A DNA stretch of 64,000 nt from Streptomyces sp. 840.1. GTDB lineage: Bacteria; Actinomycetota; Actinomycetes; Streptomycetales; Streptomycetaceae. The first letter of the stretch is position 1. Every line of letters begins with the position of its first letter. Where the stretch lies: the NCBI RefSeq assembly GCF_003751445.1, contig NZ_RJUU01000001.1, positions 1,803,001 to 1,867,000 of the forward strand, read 5' to 3'. The notes below the pieces were generated by a model that ran no database searches, was not told where the DNA came from, and was given only the letters and a program-made list of their open reading frames with translations. Positions 44,378 through 53,703 of the stretch are shown piece after piece. A program made the translations under genes and the position numbers.

Positions 44378-44896
44378 ATGGCACCCGGACCCGGCTACAC
44401 CTGCTCCCGCTGCGGCGGACACCACACGGAACTCCCGATGGGGTACTCGACCATGGCACCCGATGTCTGGGACGCGAGCCTGGAGAACGACCCCGACAGC
44501 ATGCTCTCGACGGACCAGTGCATCGTCAGGCACGAGCACTACTTCATCAAGGGCCTGGTCGAGATCCCCGTGGCGGGCAGTCAGGAACCCTTCTCCTGGG
44601 GCGTCTGGGTGTCACTGAGCCGGGAGAACTTCGGCCGCGCCCTCGATGTGTGGGAGACCCCGGGCCGGGAGTCCGAGAAGCCGTACTTCGGCTGGCTGAC
44701 CACCGAGCTGGGGCTCTACTCCCCCCGTACGACCAACCTGAGGACCAACGCGCACACCCGCGCGATCGGCCGGCGCCCGCTCATCGAGCTGGAGCCCACC
44801 GACCATCCGCTGGCAGTGGAACAGCGCAACGGCATCACGTTCGACCGGGTGCGGGAGATAGCCGAGGCGGTACATCACGCCGAGGACGGCCGCTAG
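44378..44896 (+). CDS. DUF2199 domain-containing protein
   Basis: A 172-residue cytoplasmic protein; ATG 44378 (MAPGPGYTCSRCGGHHTELPMG) follows AGGAT, with ATG 44351 possible. It opens with a half zinc ribbon (CSRCGGHH), then the DUF2199 core: DQCIVRHEHYFIKGLVEIPV, SWGVWVSLSRENFGRAL, YFGWLTTELGLYSP, HPLAVEQRNGITFDRVREIAE. Function unknown. Its end overlaps the opposing TetR gene by 4 bp. Confidence 0.88.
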   Translation: MAPGPGYTCSRCGGHHTELPMGYSTMAPDVWDASLENDPDSMLSTDQCIVRHEHYFIKGLVEIPVAGSQEPFSWGVWVSLSRENFGRALDVWETPGRESEKPYFGWLTTELGLYSPRTTNLRTNAHTRAIGRRPLIELEPTDHPLAVEQRNGITFDRVREIAEAVHHAEDGR

Positions 44897-45585
44897 GCGA
44901 CGTCCTCCGGCACCGGCCCGAGCCCTGACCGCAGCTGCGCGAACCCCAGCTCGGCCGCATCGACCGCGTCCCCGTACACCTCGTCCGCGCTCTGCCCCTC
45001 GCTGATCCGGCGCCAGTTGTCCAGGGCCAGGATGCGCAGCACCGCGATGATCTGGCCCGCCGCCAGCCGGCCCGGCACCCCGTCCCCCAGTGCGCGGGCA
45101 AGGGCCGCCTCGGAGCGGCCCTGGTAGGCGTAGAGCCTGGCCACCAGGGACGGCGTCCCGTACAGCAGCCGGTGGAACGCCAGTACCGCGGGCACGTCGC
45201 ACAGGCCGGTGACCGGGTCGCGGCGCTCCAGGCCGTCCAGGAAGTGGCGCCGCAGCGCGTCCAGCGGGGATTCGCCGTCCGCGCGAGCGACGACCACCCT
45301 GGCCGACTCGTCCTCGTGATCGGCGAACCGGTGCAGCGCCAGGTCCTCCTTGGACGGGAAGTACCGGAACAGCGTCGGCTTGGAGATGTCCGCGGCGGCC
45401 GCGACCTCCGCCACCGAGACCCGGTCGAAGCCGCGCTCCAGGAACATGGCGATCGCGGCGTCGGAGACGGCCTGGTACGTCAGCTGCTTCTTCCGCTCGC
45501 GCAGGCTCATCGGCGCGCTCGGCCCACGGGGCGCGTCATCGTCCGCCGCCTGGCCCGACCTGGGCTTCTCTCCGCTCATGAGCAT
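44893..45585 (-). CDS. TetR-family regulator
   Basis: A 230-residue repressor. The DNA-binding domain is RKKQLTYQAVSDAAIAMFLERG...VSVAEVAAAADISKPTLFRYFPSKEDL, at about residues 32-80. The ligand domain ends in LRSGLGPVPEDVA. ATG 45579 is a near alternative start. A palindromic AGCGTACGCT at 45589-45598 just upstream may be its operator. No divergent enzyme is adjacent; the next gene upstream is a second TetR. Confidence 0.88.
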   Translation of the reverse strand: MLMSGEKPRSGQAADDDAPRGPSAPMSLRERKKQLTYQAVSDAAIAMFLERGFDRVSVAEVAAAADISKPTLFRYFPSKEDLALHRFADHEDESARVVVARADGESPLDALRRHFLDGLERRDPVTGLCDVPAVLAFHRLLYGTPSLVARLYAYQGRSEAALARALGDGVPGRLAAGQIIAVLRILALDNWRRISEGQSADEVYGDAVDAAELGFAQLRSGLGPVPEDVA

Positions 45586-45627
45586 GCAGCGTACGCTCTT
45601 GGCCCCAGCCGGACCCGATGTCCGCCG

Positions 45628-46425
45628 CTACGCCCCGCCGCCCTCCCCGCGCTCCTCGCGGGCCCGTTGGCGGATCAGCGCGTCGATTCCGTCCAGCACC
45701 CGTTCGAGGCCGAACCGGAACTCGTAGTCGGGCTCGTCCGGGACCCACATCACGTCGGTGGCCATCAGCCGGGAGAGCGCGGGGTGGCGTTCGGGGTCGA
45801 CGAGCCGGGTCAGCGTGCGGGCGTACCCGTCCATGACCTCCCGCGCCGGTACGCCGCGCGCCTCGACGGCGGCGTCGAGGTCGCCCATCAGCAGCGCCTC
45901 GTTCCGCACGAAGCCGCTGACCAGGAGGATGACGGAGACCGCGTCGCCCGGTCCCAGGCCGCTGCTCCCGAGCGCCTGGAGGCCCTGTTCCCACCAGGCC
46001 ACGGAGTGCGGGCTCGCGGGCGGTCCCGAGATGGGGATGCGGAGCATCCAGAGGTTGCGGTGGTAGACCCGGCGCTGCGCCCAGGCCCACTGCGAGAGCG
46101 CCTCCCGCCAGCCGGCGCCCTCGTCGAGTGCGGGCAGCGGGGGCGGCGGGCCCATGGCCGCCTCCTGCATCAGCACGTAGAGCTCGTCCTTGGCGGCCAC
46201 GTACCGGTACAGCGACATCGTCGAGGCACCCAGGTCCTTGGCTACCCGGCCCATCGACACCCCGCCGAGCCCCTCGGACGCCGCCACCGCCACCGCCGCG
46301 TCCACGATGCGCTCCAGACTCAGCCCGGGTTTGGGCCCCTTCACCGGGCGGGACCGCAGCCCCCAGGCGGCCTCGATGCTGGCCGGCAGGCCCGTACCGC
46401 CCGGCGAACCGTTCTCTTCCGTCAC
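45628..46425 (-). CDS. TetR-family regulator of the divergent DrrAB-type exporter
   Basis: About 265 residues. The GTG at 46425 (VTEENGSPGGTGLPASIEAAWG) follows AAGGCGG; an ATG at 46452 is possible but has poor spacing. The HTH is LSLERIVDAAVAVAASEGLGGVSMGRVAKDLGASTMSLYRYVAAKDELYVLM, followed by the TetR C-terminal domain typical of tetracycline-repressor-like proteins (WREALSQWAWAQRRVYHRNLWML). It is divergent from the ABC exporter genes, with two related sites between, so it should repress them. Confidence 0.9.
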   Translation of the reverse strand: MTEENGSPGGTGLPASIEAAWGLRSRPVKGPKPGLSLERIVDAAVAVAASEGLGGVSMGRVAKDLGASTMSLYRYVAAKDELYVLMQEAAMGPPPPLPALDEGAGWREALSQWAWAQRRVYHRNLWMLRIPISGPPASPHSVAWWEQGLQALGSSGLGPGDAVSVILLVSGFVRNEALLMGDLDAAVEARGVPAREVMDGYARTLTRLVDPERHPALSRLMATDVMWVPDEPDYEFRFGLERVLDGIDALIRQRAREERGEGGGA

Positions 46426-46456
46426 CTGAAACCGCCTTCCCTTGACGGCCATCCTA

Positions 46457-46488
46457 GTTATGCGTAACCCTTACACAGTAACGCGTAC
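46457..46488. promoter_or_regulatory. Candidate TetR operator pair upstream of the ABC exporter
   Basis: GTTATGCGTAAC (46457-46468) is a near-perfect dyad and GTAACGCGTAC (46478-46488) a second similar one, separated by 9 bp in the 97-bp gap between a TetR gene and a divergent ABC exporter operon. Confidence 0.6.
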
Positions 46489-46522
46489 GCCATACGCAGA
46501 GAGTGCACGGAGAGGCGCACCC

Positions 46523-47506
46523 ATGCCACCAACCACACGCACACCACCAGCCCCGGCCGCCATGATCGAGGCCCACGGCCTGACCAAGTCCTACGGAGGA
46601 TGCGCGACCCCCGTCCTGGACGGCGTGGACCTGCGCGTCGACCGCGCCACCGTCTTCGCCCTGCTCGGCCCGAACGGCGCGGGCAAGACCACCGCCGTGC
46701 GCGTCCTGGCCACGCTCACCACCGCCGACAGCGGCACGGCCCGCGTAGCCGGGTACGACGTCGTGGCCGACCGGAGCCGGGTACGCCGCGCGATCAGCCT
46801 CACCGGGCAGTACGCCGCCGTCGACGAGACACAGACCGGCGAGGAGAACCTGCGCATGATGGCCCGGCTCACCGGCCGGTCCCGGGCGGACGCGCGCCAC
46901 CGGGCCGCCGAACTCCTCGAACGCTTCGGCCTCACCTCGGCCGCCCGCCGCACCGTCCGCACGTACTCCGGCGGCATGCGGCGCAGGCTCGACCTGGCGG
47001 CCGGTCTGGTCGGCAGCCCGCAGCCGGAGGTCTTCTTCCTGGACGAGCCGACGACCGGCCTCGACCCGCGCAGCCGCCAGGAGCTCTGGCAGGTGGTCCG
47101 CGACCTCGCCGCCGAGGGCGCCACGGTCCTGCTCACCACCCAGTACCTGGAGGAGGCCGACCGGCTGGCCGACCGCATCGCCGTACTCGACCGGGGCCGG
47201 AAGGTCGCCGATGGCACGGCTGACTCGCTGAAGTCACGCGTCGGCGGACACCGCCTGGACCTGGTCATGGCCGACCGCGCGAGCTACCTCCGGCTCACCC
47301 ACCGCGCCGTGCACCACTCACCCGCCACCCTCACCCTCGGGCTCCCCACGGACGGCTCGGCGGCTCAGGTGCGGGCACTGCTCGACGAGGTGGACCCGGG
47401 CCGCGACGCGGTCGAGCGGTTCACCCTGCACAGCACCACGCTCGACGACGTGTTCCTGGCCCTGACCGCGACGAAGCCGAAGGAGGCATCGGCCGCCCAT
47501 GTCTGA
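46523..47506 (+). CDS. ABC exporter ATP-binding protein (DrrA family)
   Basis: A 327-residue ATPase, ATG 46523 after GGAGAGG. Walker A is GPNGAGKTT, the signature is YSGGMRRRLDLAAGL, Walker B is VFFLDEPTTGLDPRS, and the H-loop is LLTTQYLEEAD. The C-terminal extension (about 230-327, with DRASYLRLTHRAV and LHSTTLDDVFLALT) is the one seen in DrrA-type daunorubicin exporters. It overlaps the permease gene by 8 bp and is divergent from a TetR repressor. Confidence 0.94.
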   Translation: MPPTTRTPPAPAAMIEAHGLTKSYGGCATPVLDGVDLRVDRATVFALLGPNGAGKTTAVRVLATLTTADSGTARVAGYDVVADRSRVRRAISLTGQYAAVDETQTGEENLRMMARLTGRSRADARHRAAELLERFGLTSAARRTVRTYSGGMRRRLDLAAGLVGSPQPEVFFLDEPTTGLDPRSRQELWQVVRDLAAEGATVLLTTQYLEEADRLADRIAVLDRGRKVADGTADSLKSRVGGHRLDLVMADRASYLRLTHRAVHHSPATLTLGLPTDGSAAQVRALLDEVDPGRDAVERFTLHSTTLDDVFLALTATKPKEASAAHV

Positions 47507-48311
47507 AGCGCCCGCCATCACCCGCACCGCCCGGCCCCCGGCCGAGGCTCTCGCCCCCGTCGCCCGCGCCCTCACCATGACCGGCCGTTCACTGCGCATC
47601 AGCAGACGCAACACCGACGCCCTGGTCACCTCGCTCGTGCTGCCGGTCATGCTGATGCTGATCTTCGTCTACTTCTTCGGCGGCGCGATCGACACCGGGA
47701 TCCCGCACACCGCCTACGTGACCTACGTCGTCCCCGGCGTGCTGCTCCTGTGCGCCGGCTTCGGCTCCGCCACCACCGCGGTCGCCGTCAGCGAGGACAT
47801 GAAGGGCGGCATCATCGACCGCTTCCGCACCCTCGACATCGGCGGCACCCCGATCCTCGCCGGCCACGTCGCCGCGAGCACGGCCCGCAACCTGGTCTCC
47901 ACCGCCCTGGTCCTGGGCATCGCGCTGCTGATCGGCTTCCGCCCCACCCCCACGCTCACCGGCGTCCTCCTCGCCCTCGCCGTCCTGATCGCGTACATCG
48001 TCGCGCTGTCCTGGCTGTCAGCAGCGATCGGCCTGCTCGCCAGAACCCCGGAGGCGGCCGGCGGGTTCACCTTCCTGATGATGTTCCTGCCCTACCCGAG
48101 CAGCGCCTTCGTCCCGGTCGAATCGATGCCGGCCTGGCTCCACGGCTTCGCCGAGCACCAGCCGGTCACCCCGGCCATCGAGTCCCTGCGCGGCCTCCTG
48201 CTCGACCAGCCGGTGGGCAACTCCCCCTGGATCGCGCTGACCTGGGCCGGCGGCATCCTGCTGGCCGCGACGGCGCTGTCGGGTGTGCTGTTCGGGGTGC
48301 GGACGCGGTGA
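47499..48311 (+). CDS. ABC exporter permease (DrrB family)
   Basis: A 270-residue ABC-2 type membrane subunit with six hydrophobic segments. Family features include TLVTSLVLPVMLMLIFVYFFGGAI-like helix 1, the long conserved SEDMKGGIIDRFRTLDI segment, and FTFLMMFLPYPSSAFVPVESMP before the last helices. It is translationally coupled to the ATPase gene (8-bp overlap). Together they form a typical DrrAB drug or lipid exporter; the substrate is unknown. Confidence 0.93.
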   Translation: MSEAPAITRTARPPAEALAPVARALTMTGRSLRISRRNTDALVTSLVLPVMLMLIFVYFFGGAIDTGIPHTAYVTYVVPGVLLLCAGFGSATTAVAVSEDMKGGIIDRFRTLDIGGTPILAGHVAASTARNLVSTALVLGIALLIGFRPTPTLTGVLLALAVLIAYIVALSWLSAAIGLLARTPEAAGGFTFLMMFLPYPSSAFVPVESMPAWLHGFAEHQPVTPAIESLRGLLLDQPVGNSPWIALTWAGGILLAATALSGVLFGVRTR

Positions 48312-48339
48312 CCGCGAAGCGCCGCCCGGCTCCAGGGGC

Positions 48340-49593
48340 TCAGAACACGTCCGGACACCAGGCCCGCCGCCCCGCCCGGAACACCCCGTCGGCCAACGCG
48401 GCCGCGCCCGGGGTCAGTTCCTCGACCCGGCCCAGCGCCGCCAGCCGCAGGACCGACTCGTCGCCGAGGTAGAGCGTCCCCAACTCCCGCACGTCCAGCG
48501 CGAGGTCGGCGCTGCGCGTGGTCGGGACGCAGGTGGCGCCGGACGGGGAGGCGTCCAGCTGGAAGCGGCCGGCGGTCAGGCCGGTGGCGTCGTGGACGTC
48601 CAGGACCAGTGAGCCGGGCACCGCGTAGGTGCGGGCCTCCAGCGCGCGTACGGCGTCCAGGAGGCGCACCCACAGGAAGTCCGCGTGCGTCACCACGCGG
48701 GCCGCGCGCGGGTCCGGGAGGAGCAGCGGGAGCAGGTCGTCGGGGGCGCGGTGGCCGGTGCGGATCGTGGTGACCCAGTCGACCGAGCAGAGGAAGTGCC
48801 ACAGCGCCCGCTCCGCCGCCGGGTTCGTCGCGATCATGCTGCGTACCGTCGCCCGGTTCAACGGCTGCTTGGCATCGCCCCAGTTGTCATCGACGCGGTA
48901 GACGAGGAGGCCGTCCACGGTCCCCCCGGCATCGCGGTGGACGGCTTGGAACGGCTCGGTCCAGGGGTCGTTGGGGAAGAGCGCGTTTCCGGTCGTCAGG
49001 TCCCACCAGCGGTCGCCCCGGCTCACCGCCCCGTGCTGCAGGGCCCGCAGCCGGTCGTGGAGGGCCGGCCCGAGCTTGCGCACCTCGGCGCCGTCCACCA
49101 GGTCGATCCGGCCGCCGTCCCCTGCGGACGCGCCGGACAGCCGGGGGTCCAGGCCCGCCCGGGGGACGTCGATCTCCCACTCGGTGGTCCAGGCGGCGGG
49201 GCCGAAGCCGTACCGCCCGTAGATCGGGTACTCGGCGGCGATCAGGGTGGCGGCCACATCGCCGCGCTCCCTGGCCGCCGCCAGGTCGTTCGCCATCATC
49301 CGGGTGAGCAGCCCCCGGCGGCGGTGGGTGGGCGTGACGGTCACGTTGGTGATCGCGTCGGCCGGCACCGTCGCGCCGCCGACGACCGTCAGCTCCTGCG
49401 CGAACGAACGGAACGTCGCCACACACCTCCCGGCGTCGAACACCCCCTGGACGCGCGGCAGATCCATATGGGGCAGCCTCCCTGCCACCTCCTCGTCCGA
49501 CGGGGTCGGCGCGCGCAGGAATCCGGTGTTCAGGGCCCGCAGCCAGTCGGCGAACTCGGACTCGGTGACGGGACGGACCTCAAGGCTGTTCAT
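48340..49593 (-). CDS. eis: Eis-type GNAT acetyltransferase
   Basis: A 417-residue protein with the Eis three-part layout: an N-terminal GNAT domain, a second GNAT-like domain and a C-terminal sterol-carrier-like domain ([19 protein letters not shown]). The acetyl-CoA loop is [18 protein letters not shown], and [12 protein letters not shown] is the family motif. Eis proteins acetylate multiple amines of aminoglycosides and some peptides. ATG 49593 ([18 protein letters not shown]) is chosen; codons in frame upstream overlap the asparaginase gene and are noncoding. Actual resistance is not implied. Confidence 0.9.
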   Translation of the reverse strand: MNSLEVRPVTESEFADWLRALNTGFLRAPTPSDEEVAGRLPHMDLPRVQGVFDAGRCVATFRSFAQELTVVGGATVPADAITNVTVTPTHRRRGLLTRMMANDLAAARERGDVAATLIAAEYPIYGRYGFGPAAWTTEWEIDVPRAGLDPRLSGASAGDGGRIDLVDGAEVRKLGPALHDRLRALQHGAVSRGDRWWDLTTGNALFPNDPWTEPFQAVHRDAGGTVDGLLVYRVDDNWGDAKQPLNRATVRSMIATNPAAERALWHFLCSVDWVTTIRTGHRAPDDLLPLLLPDPRAARVVTHADFLWVRLLDAVRALEARTYAVPGSLVLDVHDATGLTAGRFQLDASPSGATCVPTTRSADLALDVRELGTLYLGDESVLRLAALGRVEELTPGAAALADGVFRAGRRAWCPDVF

Positions 49594-49699
49594 ACGCTCC
49601 ACGCTAGACACGGCTGTTCGGGTTGTCGCCCGCATTTCCGGTGCACGGGACGCCCGCGCGGTACGGGGCCGGCTCCCGCCCGCCCCGTACCGCGCCGGG

Positions 49700-50692
49700 T
49701 CAGAACGCCGCCCGGATCTCCCCCACCTCGGCCGCGCCGCCCAGCAGCGGGGCCCGGCCGATCCGCGAGACCACCGGGGCGTCCACCCCGAGCAGGCCGA
49801 GCGCTCGGGCCAGGACCGGGCCCAGCGCCCGGGTCGAGCCGTCGTCGATCTTGAAGGCCAGTGCCCTGCCGTCCGCGAGGGCCACCGCCTGGACCGCCTC
49901 CGCACCCATCTTGGACAGCGTGCCGGGCAGCTCGCGCATCAGCCAGGTGTCGGGGCGGCGGGTGCCCGCCACGTACTCGGGGTGCGCCCGCATCGCGTCC
50001 GCCACCCGGCGCTCCGCCGTACCCGGTGCCGCCGTGACGAACGTACGGAACGCCCGCGCGAGGCCCACCAGCGAGATCGCCATCAGCGGCGCCCCGCAGC
50101 CGTCCGTGCCGACCGAGGCGACCGGTTCGCCCGCCGCCTCCTCGACGACCCGGTGGACGAGGAGCTGGAGCGGGTGCGCCGGGTCGAGGTAGCCGGCCGG
50201 GTCCCAGCCGTTGCGCAGGCACACCGCGAGCATCGCCGCGTGCTTGCCCGAGCAGTTCATGGTGATCCGCTCCCGGACGTGGCCGGCGGCGAGGTACGCC
50301 TCCGCCTCGACCGGGTCCAGCGGAAGGTCGGGCGGGGTCTGCAGGTCGTCGGGCGACAGGCCGTGCTCGGCGAGCATCTTGCGTACGAGATCGAGGTGGA
50401 AGCCCTCGCCCGAGTGGCTCGCGGCGGCCAGCGCCAGCCGCTCCCCCGACAGGTCGAGCCCGGCCCGCAGCACGGCCGCCGCCTGCATCGGCTTGTTCGA
50501 CGACCGGGGGAAGACCGGTGCCGCCGGATCGCCCAGGGCCAGCTCCACGCTGCCGTCGGCGGCCAGGACGACCAGCGATCCGCGATGGTGGCCCTCGATG
50601 AAACCGGACCGCACGATCTCGGCCAGTACCGGTGGGGCGGGCGGGCCGGGTATGGCGTCGGGCCGGGCGGACGGGGCTGCGCTGGAGGTCAT
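49700..50692 (-). CDS. Asparaginase (Asparaginase_II / AnsA-like family)
   Basis: A 330-residue enzyme predicted to hydrolyse L-asparagine. It belongs to the serine-type family seen in Rhizobium etli asparaginase II. Visible family motifs: [31 protein letters not shown] (with the SS-N-K-P motif), [39 protein letters not shown], and [13 protein letters not shown]. It is a cytoplasmic protein without signal peptide. It sits between the eis and rsiG genes on the same strand, 46 bp after rsiG. Confidence 0.92.
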   Translation of the reverse strand: MTSSAAPSARPDAIPGPPAPPVLAEIVRSGFIEGHHRGSLVVLAADGSVELALGDPAAPVFPRSSNKPMQAAAVLRAGLDLSGERLALAAASHSGEGFHLDLVRKMLAEHGLSPDDLQTPPDLPLDPVEAEAYLAAGHVRERITMNCSGKHAAMLAVCLRNGWDPAGYLDPAHPLQLLVHRVVEEAAGEPVASVGTDGCGAPLMAISLVGLARAFRTFVTAAPGTAERRVADAMRAHPEYVAGTRRPDTWLMRELPGTLSKMGAEAVQAVALADGRALAFKIDDGSTRALGPVLARALGLLGVDAPVVSRIGRAPLLGGAAEVGEIRAAF

Positions 50693-50738
50693 GGTGGCCT
50701 TCCGGGGACGGGCGGGACCCGCCCCCGGAGGGGTTGCC

Positions 50739-51374
50739 TCAGGCGAGCAGGTCGTCTACTTGTGCTTCCCCGTCACGGTACCTGCGGGCGATCTCCGCGC
50801 TGCAGTCGTCCGCGGTGCGCTGGAGCCGGTGGCGGCGCCGGGAGACCTGCTGCTCGTAGCGGACCAGGCGCCCCATGGCGGCGTGCAGCTCTTCGTCCGT
50901 CCGGGCGTCGAGGTCGGACAGCTCGACCTCCGCGAGCGTCTCGGCCGCCAGCTGCCGGTACTCGTCGCTGCGCGGGGTGCTCAGCGTCACGTGCCGGGCG
51001 GAGGAGCGGTGCAGCGACGGGGCGTCCGCGAGGATCTCGGAGAGCCGGTCCACCACCGGCGACTCGGGGTCCCGCCGCCGGGCCAGCTCGGCCCGCAGGA
51101 TGTCGACGCGCCCCTGGACCAGCCGCCGCACATAGCTGAGGTCGGCCTCGTCGCGCTGCGAGTCGCGGCGCAGGGTGCGCAGCTCCGGCAGCCGCAGGGC
51201 GCCCAGTTCGGGCGGGGGTGCGGCCGGACCCTCGTCGGAGCCCTGCCCGGTCCGCTGCACAGGCGGGCGCATGGTGCTCGTGCTCGCAGCCGCACTGCTG
51301 TTGACGCCGGCACGCGTGACCGGCACGGTGCCCGGGGAGTGCCCGGTTCCATGGGTGCTCATGCTTGTGTCCAT
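50739..51374 (-). CDS. rsiG: RsiG, c-di-GMP-dependent anti-sigma factor of WhiG
   Basis: Binds the sporulation sigma factor WhiG when loaded with cyclic di-GMP and so delays late differentiation. Both copies of the ligand motif E(x3)S(x2)R(x3)Q(x3)D are intact: [16 protein letters not shown] (76-91) and [16 protein letters not shown] (174-189), one in each strand of the expected antiparallel coiled coil. The N-terminal 50 residues are disordered and Ser/Thr-rich. The protein has 211 residues; the ATG at 51362 is an alternative start four codons in. Presence of rsiG implies a whiG gene elsewhere and a sporulating actinomycete. Confidence 0.95.
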   Translation of the reverse strand: MDTSMSTHGTGHSPGTVPVTRAGVNSSAAASTSTMRPPVQRTGQGSDEGPAAPPPELGALRLPELRTLRRDSQRDEADLSYVRRLVQGRVDILRAELARRRDPESPVVDRLSEILADAPSLHRSSARHVTLSTPRSDEYRQLAAETLAEVELSDLDARTDEELHAAMGRLVRYEQQVSRRRHRLQRTADDCSAEIARRYRDGEAQVDDLLA

Positions 51375-51478
51375 CCCCTCGACCGGTGCGTCGGCGCACC
51401 GCCTCCGAGCATCGTGCCACCTGGAGGGTGCCGGTGGAGGTGCTCTGTACCCGTTCAGCCCAAGATAGGTTGGTCTGT

Positions 51479-51928
51479 ATGCGTGCAGTGATACAGAGGG
51501 TGAACGGCGCGAGCGTCACGGTGGCCGACACCGACGGCGAGGGCGGCGGACCCGCGGTGGTCGGCGAAATCATCGGCGAGGGCCTGTGTGTGCTGGTCGG
51601 AGTCACCCATGGGGACACCCCGGAGAAGGCGGCACAGCTCGCCCGGAAGCTCTGGTCGGTCCGCATCCTGGAGGGCGAGAAGTCCTGCTCCGACGTGAAT
51701 GCGCCGCTTCTGGTGATTTCGCAGTTCACTCTCTACGGGGACGCCCGCAAGGGCCGCCGGCCCACCTGGAACGCCGCAGCGCCCGGCGACATCGCCGAGC
51801 CGCTGGTCGACGAGGTGGTGGCGCGGCTGCGGGCGCTGGGAGCACGGGTGGAGACGGGCCGGTTCGGGGCGGACATGCGGGTCTCGCTCACCAACCACGG
51901 CCCGTTCACCCTCGTCGTCGACGTCTGA
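51479..51928 (+). CDS. dtd: D-aminoacyl-tRNA deacylase
   Basis: Removes D-amino acids (and glycine from tRNA-Ala) mistakenly charged onto tRNA. The ATG at 51479 gives [15 protein letters not shown], the standard DTD start. The 149 residues carry the first active-site motif SQFTLYGD, and the second appears as [12 protein letters not shown] (usually GPVT). It is divergent from rsiG with 104 bp between. Confidence 0.96.
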   Translation: MRAVIQRVNGASVTVADTDGEGGGPAVVGEIIGEGLCVLVGVTHGDTPEKAAQLARKLWSVRILEGEKSCSDVNAPLLVISQFTLYGDARKGRRPTWNAAAPGDIAEPLVDEVVARLRALGARVETGRFGADMRVSLTNHGPFTLVVDV

Positions 51929-51971
51929 CCGGGGCTTGGCCACGTCTGACCGGGCGGCGGGGGCTAGGGCC

Positions 51972-52940
51972 CTACGGCTCGACGACCGTCTCCTGGGCGG
52001 CGGCCGTGTTCTCGCCGGCCAGCAGCTCCGCGTCCACCGGCACGTTCCGCTTCACCAGGGCCAGGGCGATCGGCCCCAGCTCGTGGTGGCGGGCGGAGCT
52101 GGTGATGAAGCCGAGCTGACGGCCCTCGGCCCCGTCCGCCGCGAGCCGGATCGGGGTGCCGTGCCCGGGGAGCGTCACCTCGCTGCCGTCCAGGTGCAGG
52201 AAGACCAGGCGACGGGGCGGCTTGCCCAGGTTCTGCACCCGGGCCACGGTCTCCTGGCCCCGGTAGCAGCCCTTCTGGAGGTGGACCGCGCTGCCGATCA
52301 GGCCCAGCTCGTGCGGGATGGTGCGGTGGTCGGTCTCGAAACCGAGCCGGGGGCGGTGGCCCTCGACGCGCAGCGCCTCGTAGGCCAGCACCCCGGCGGC
52401 CGGGCCGTGCTGCGCCGCGTACGCCTCCAGGCCGGCGCGCGGCAGGAACAGGTCGCGGCCGTACGGCGTCTCCCGTACGGCGGCACCCTCCGGCGCCGGG
52501 GCGATGGAACCGGCCGGCAGGTACACGACCGCGAAGTCCTCGGTGCGGTCGGCGACCTCGACGCGGTAGAAGAACTTCATCGACTCCAGATAGGCGATGA
52601 GCTCGCCCTGGGTGCCCGGCTCGACGTGCATCCACAGGGTCTCGCCGTCGTCGACGAGGTACATGGCGTGCTCGATGTGCCCGTTCGCCGTGAGGATCAG
52701 GGAGTCGGCGGCCTGGCCCGGCGCGAGATCGGTGACGTGCTGGGTGATCAGGAGGTGCAGCCACGCCAGCCGGTCGCTTCCGGTGACGGTGACGACACCG
52801 CGGTGCGAGAGGTCGACGAGGCCGGAGCCGTCGGCGAGGGCACGCTGCTCGCGGAACAGGTCACCGTAGTGCGCGGCGACGCCTTCGTCGCGGCCCTCGG
52901 CGGGGACGGCACCGGGCAGGGACAGCAGGGGGCTCTTCAT
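51972..52940 (-). CDS. ygfZ: YgfZ/GcvT-domain folate-binding protein
   Basis: A 322-residue tetrahydrofolate-binding protein thought to help maturation of some iron-sulfur enzymes. The diagnostic motif KGCYRGQETVAR, with its conserved Cys, is present; the N-terminal domain has LADGSGLVDLSHRGVVTVTGSDRLAWLHLL as in GcvT relatives. It starts 15 bp from a MITE-like insertion, which therefore occupies its promoter side. Converges on dtd. Confidence 0.94.
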   Translation of the reverse strand: MKSPLLSLPGAVPAEGRDEGVAAHYGDLFREQRALADGSGLVDLSHRGVVTVTGSDRLAWLHLLITQHVTDLAPGQAADSLILTANGHIEHAMYLVDDGETLWMHVEPGTQGELIAYLESMKFFYRVEVADRTEDFAVVYLPAGSIAPAPEGAAVRETPYGRDLFLPRAGLEAYAAQHGPAAGVLAYEALRVEGHRPRLGFETDHRTIPHELGLIGSAVHLQKGCYRGQETVARVQNLGKPPRRLVFLHLDGSEVTLPGHGTPIRLAADGAEGRQLGFITSSARHHELGPIALALVKRNVPVDAELLAGENTAAAQETVVEP

Positions 52941-52955
52941 GCGACCAGCGTACGA

Positions 52956-53121
52956 CTAGGGTCTTTCGTTTGGATCAGGCCGGATCAGGGAGCGGTGTCC
53001 GGTGCGTGCGGCTGCAAGGCGGAGGAGGGAGTGAATGCGGAGCATTGGCGACCGACGACAACGCCGCAGATGTGCGTGCCGGACACCGCGAGCCCGGCAT
53101 GATCCAAACGAGAGGCCCTAG
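52956..53121. mobile_element. MITE-like element with 22-bp terminal inverted repeats
   Basis: The ends match as inverted repeats at 20 of 22 positions: CTAGGGTCTTTCGTTTGGAT.. (52956-52977) against the complement of ..TCCAAACGAGAGGCCCTAG (53100-53121). CTAG is present at both outer edges and is the likely target duplication; a longer 13-bp CTAGGGTCTTTCG is repeated directly at 53118-53130. The roughly 120-bp interior has no reading frame, so it is non-autonomous and would need an IS transposase in trans. It lies between divergently oriented ygfZ and the 3' end of nur. Confidence 0.75.
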
Positions 53122-53192
53122 GGTCTTTCGCGTGCGCCCGCCGGGGATTACGGGACAGCCCTCAGGCGCCCCGGGCCGGATTCGCGGACCGC

Positions 53193-53639
53193 TCAGGCCG
53201 GATCGGCGGGCTGCCCGGCCGCCTTCGCCGCACAGTCCGCGCAGCGGCCGAAGATCGCGAAGTGCTTCATGTCCGTCTCGAACCCGAAGGTGCCGCGCAG
53301 CTTCTCGGTGAACTCCGCGACGACGCCGACATCGGCCTCGATGACGTCTCCGCAGTCCCGGCAGACCAGGTGGATGTGGTGGTGGCGGTCGGCCAGGTGG
53401 TACGTCGGTGCCCCGTGGCCCAGATGGGCGTGGCTGACCAGACCGAGCTCCTCCAGGAGCTCCAGGGTCCGGTAGACGGTCGAGATGTTCACGCCGGAAG
53501 CGGTCCGGCGCACCTCGGAGAGGATGTCGTCGGGCGTCGCGTGCTCCAGCGCGTCGACGGCTTCCAGGACAAGCTGCCGCTGCGGCGTCAGCCGGTAACC
53601 ACGCTGCCGAAGATCGGTCTTCCAGTCGGTGCTCACCAC
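53193..53639 (-). CDS. nur: Nickel-responsive Fur-family regulator Nur
   Basis: Represses nickel uptake and the iron superoxide dismutase when nickel is plentiful. The 148 residues carry every ligand described for S. coelicolor Nur at the same numbers: His70, His72 and His126 for the nickel site and His33, His86, His88, His90 for the second metal site. The structural CxxC pairs (93/96 and 133/136) are also present. The DNA-binding helix is NISTVYRTLELLEELGLV. It is followed on the same strand by nothing but the MITE-like element. Confidence 0.94.
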   Translation of the reverse strand: MVSTDWKTDLRQRGYRLTPQRQLVLEAVDALEHATPDDILSEVRRTASGVNISTVYRTLELLEELGLVSHAHLGHGAPTYHLADRHHHIHLVCRDCGDVIEADVGVVAEFTEKLRGTFGFETDMKHFAIFGRCADCAAKAAGQPADPA

Positions 53640-53703
53640 AGGCCCCAGTCTAGGTCCTGTCCGGGTGCCGTCCCCAGCGGAATGCGGGACGGCACGCGAC
53701 CGG

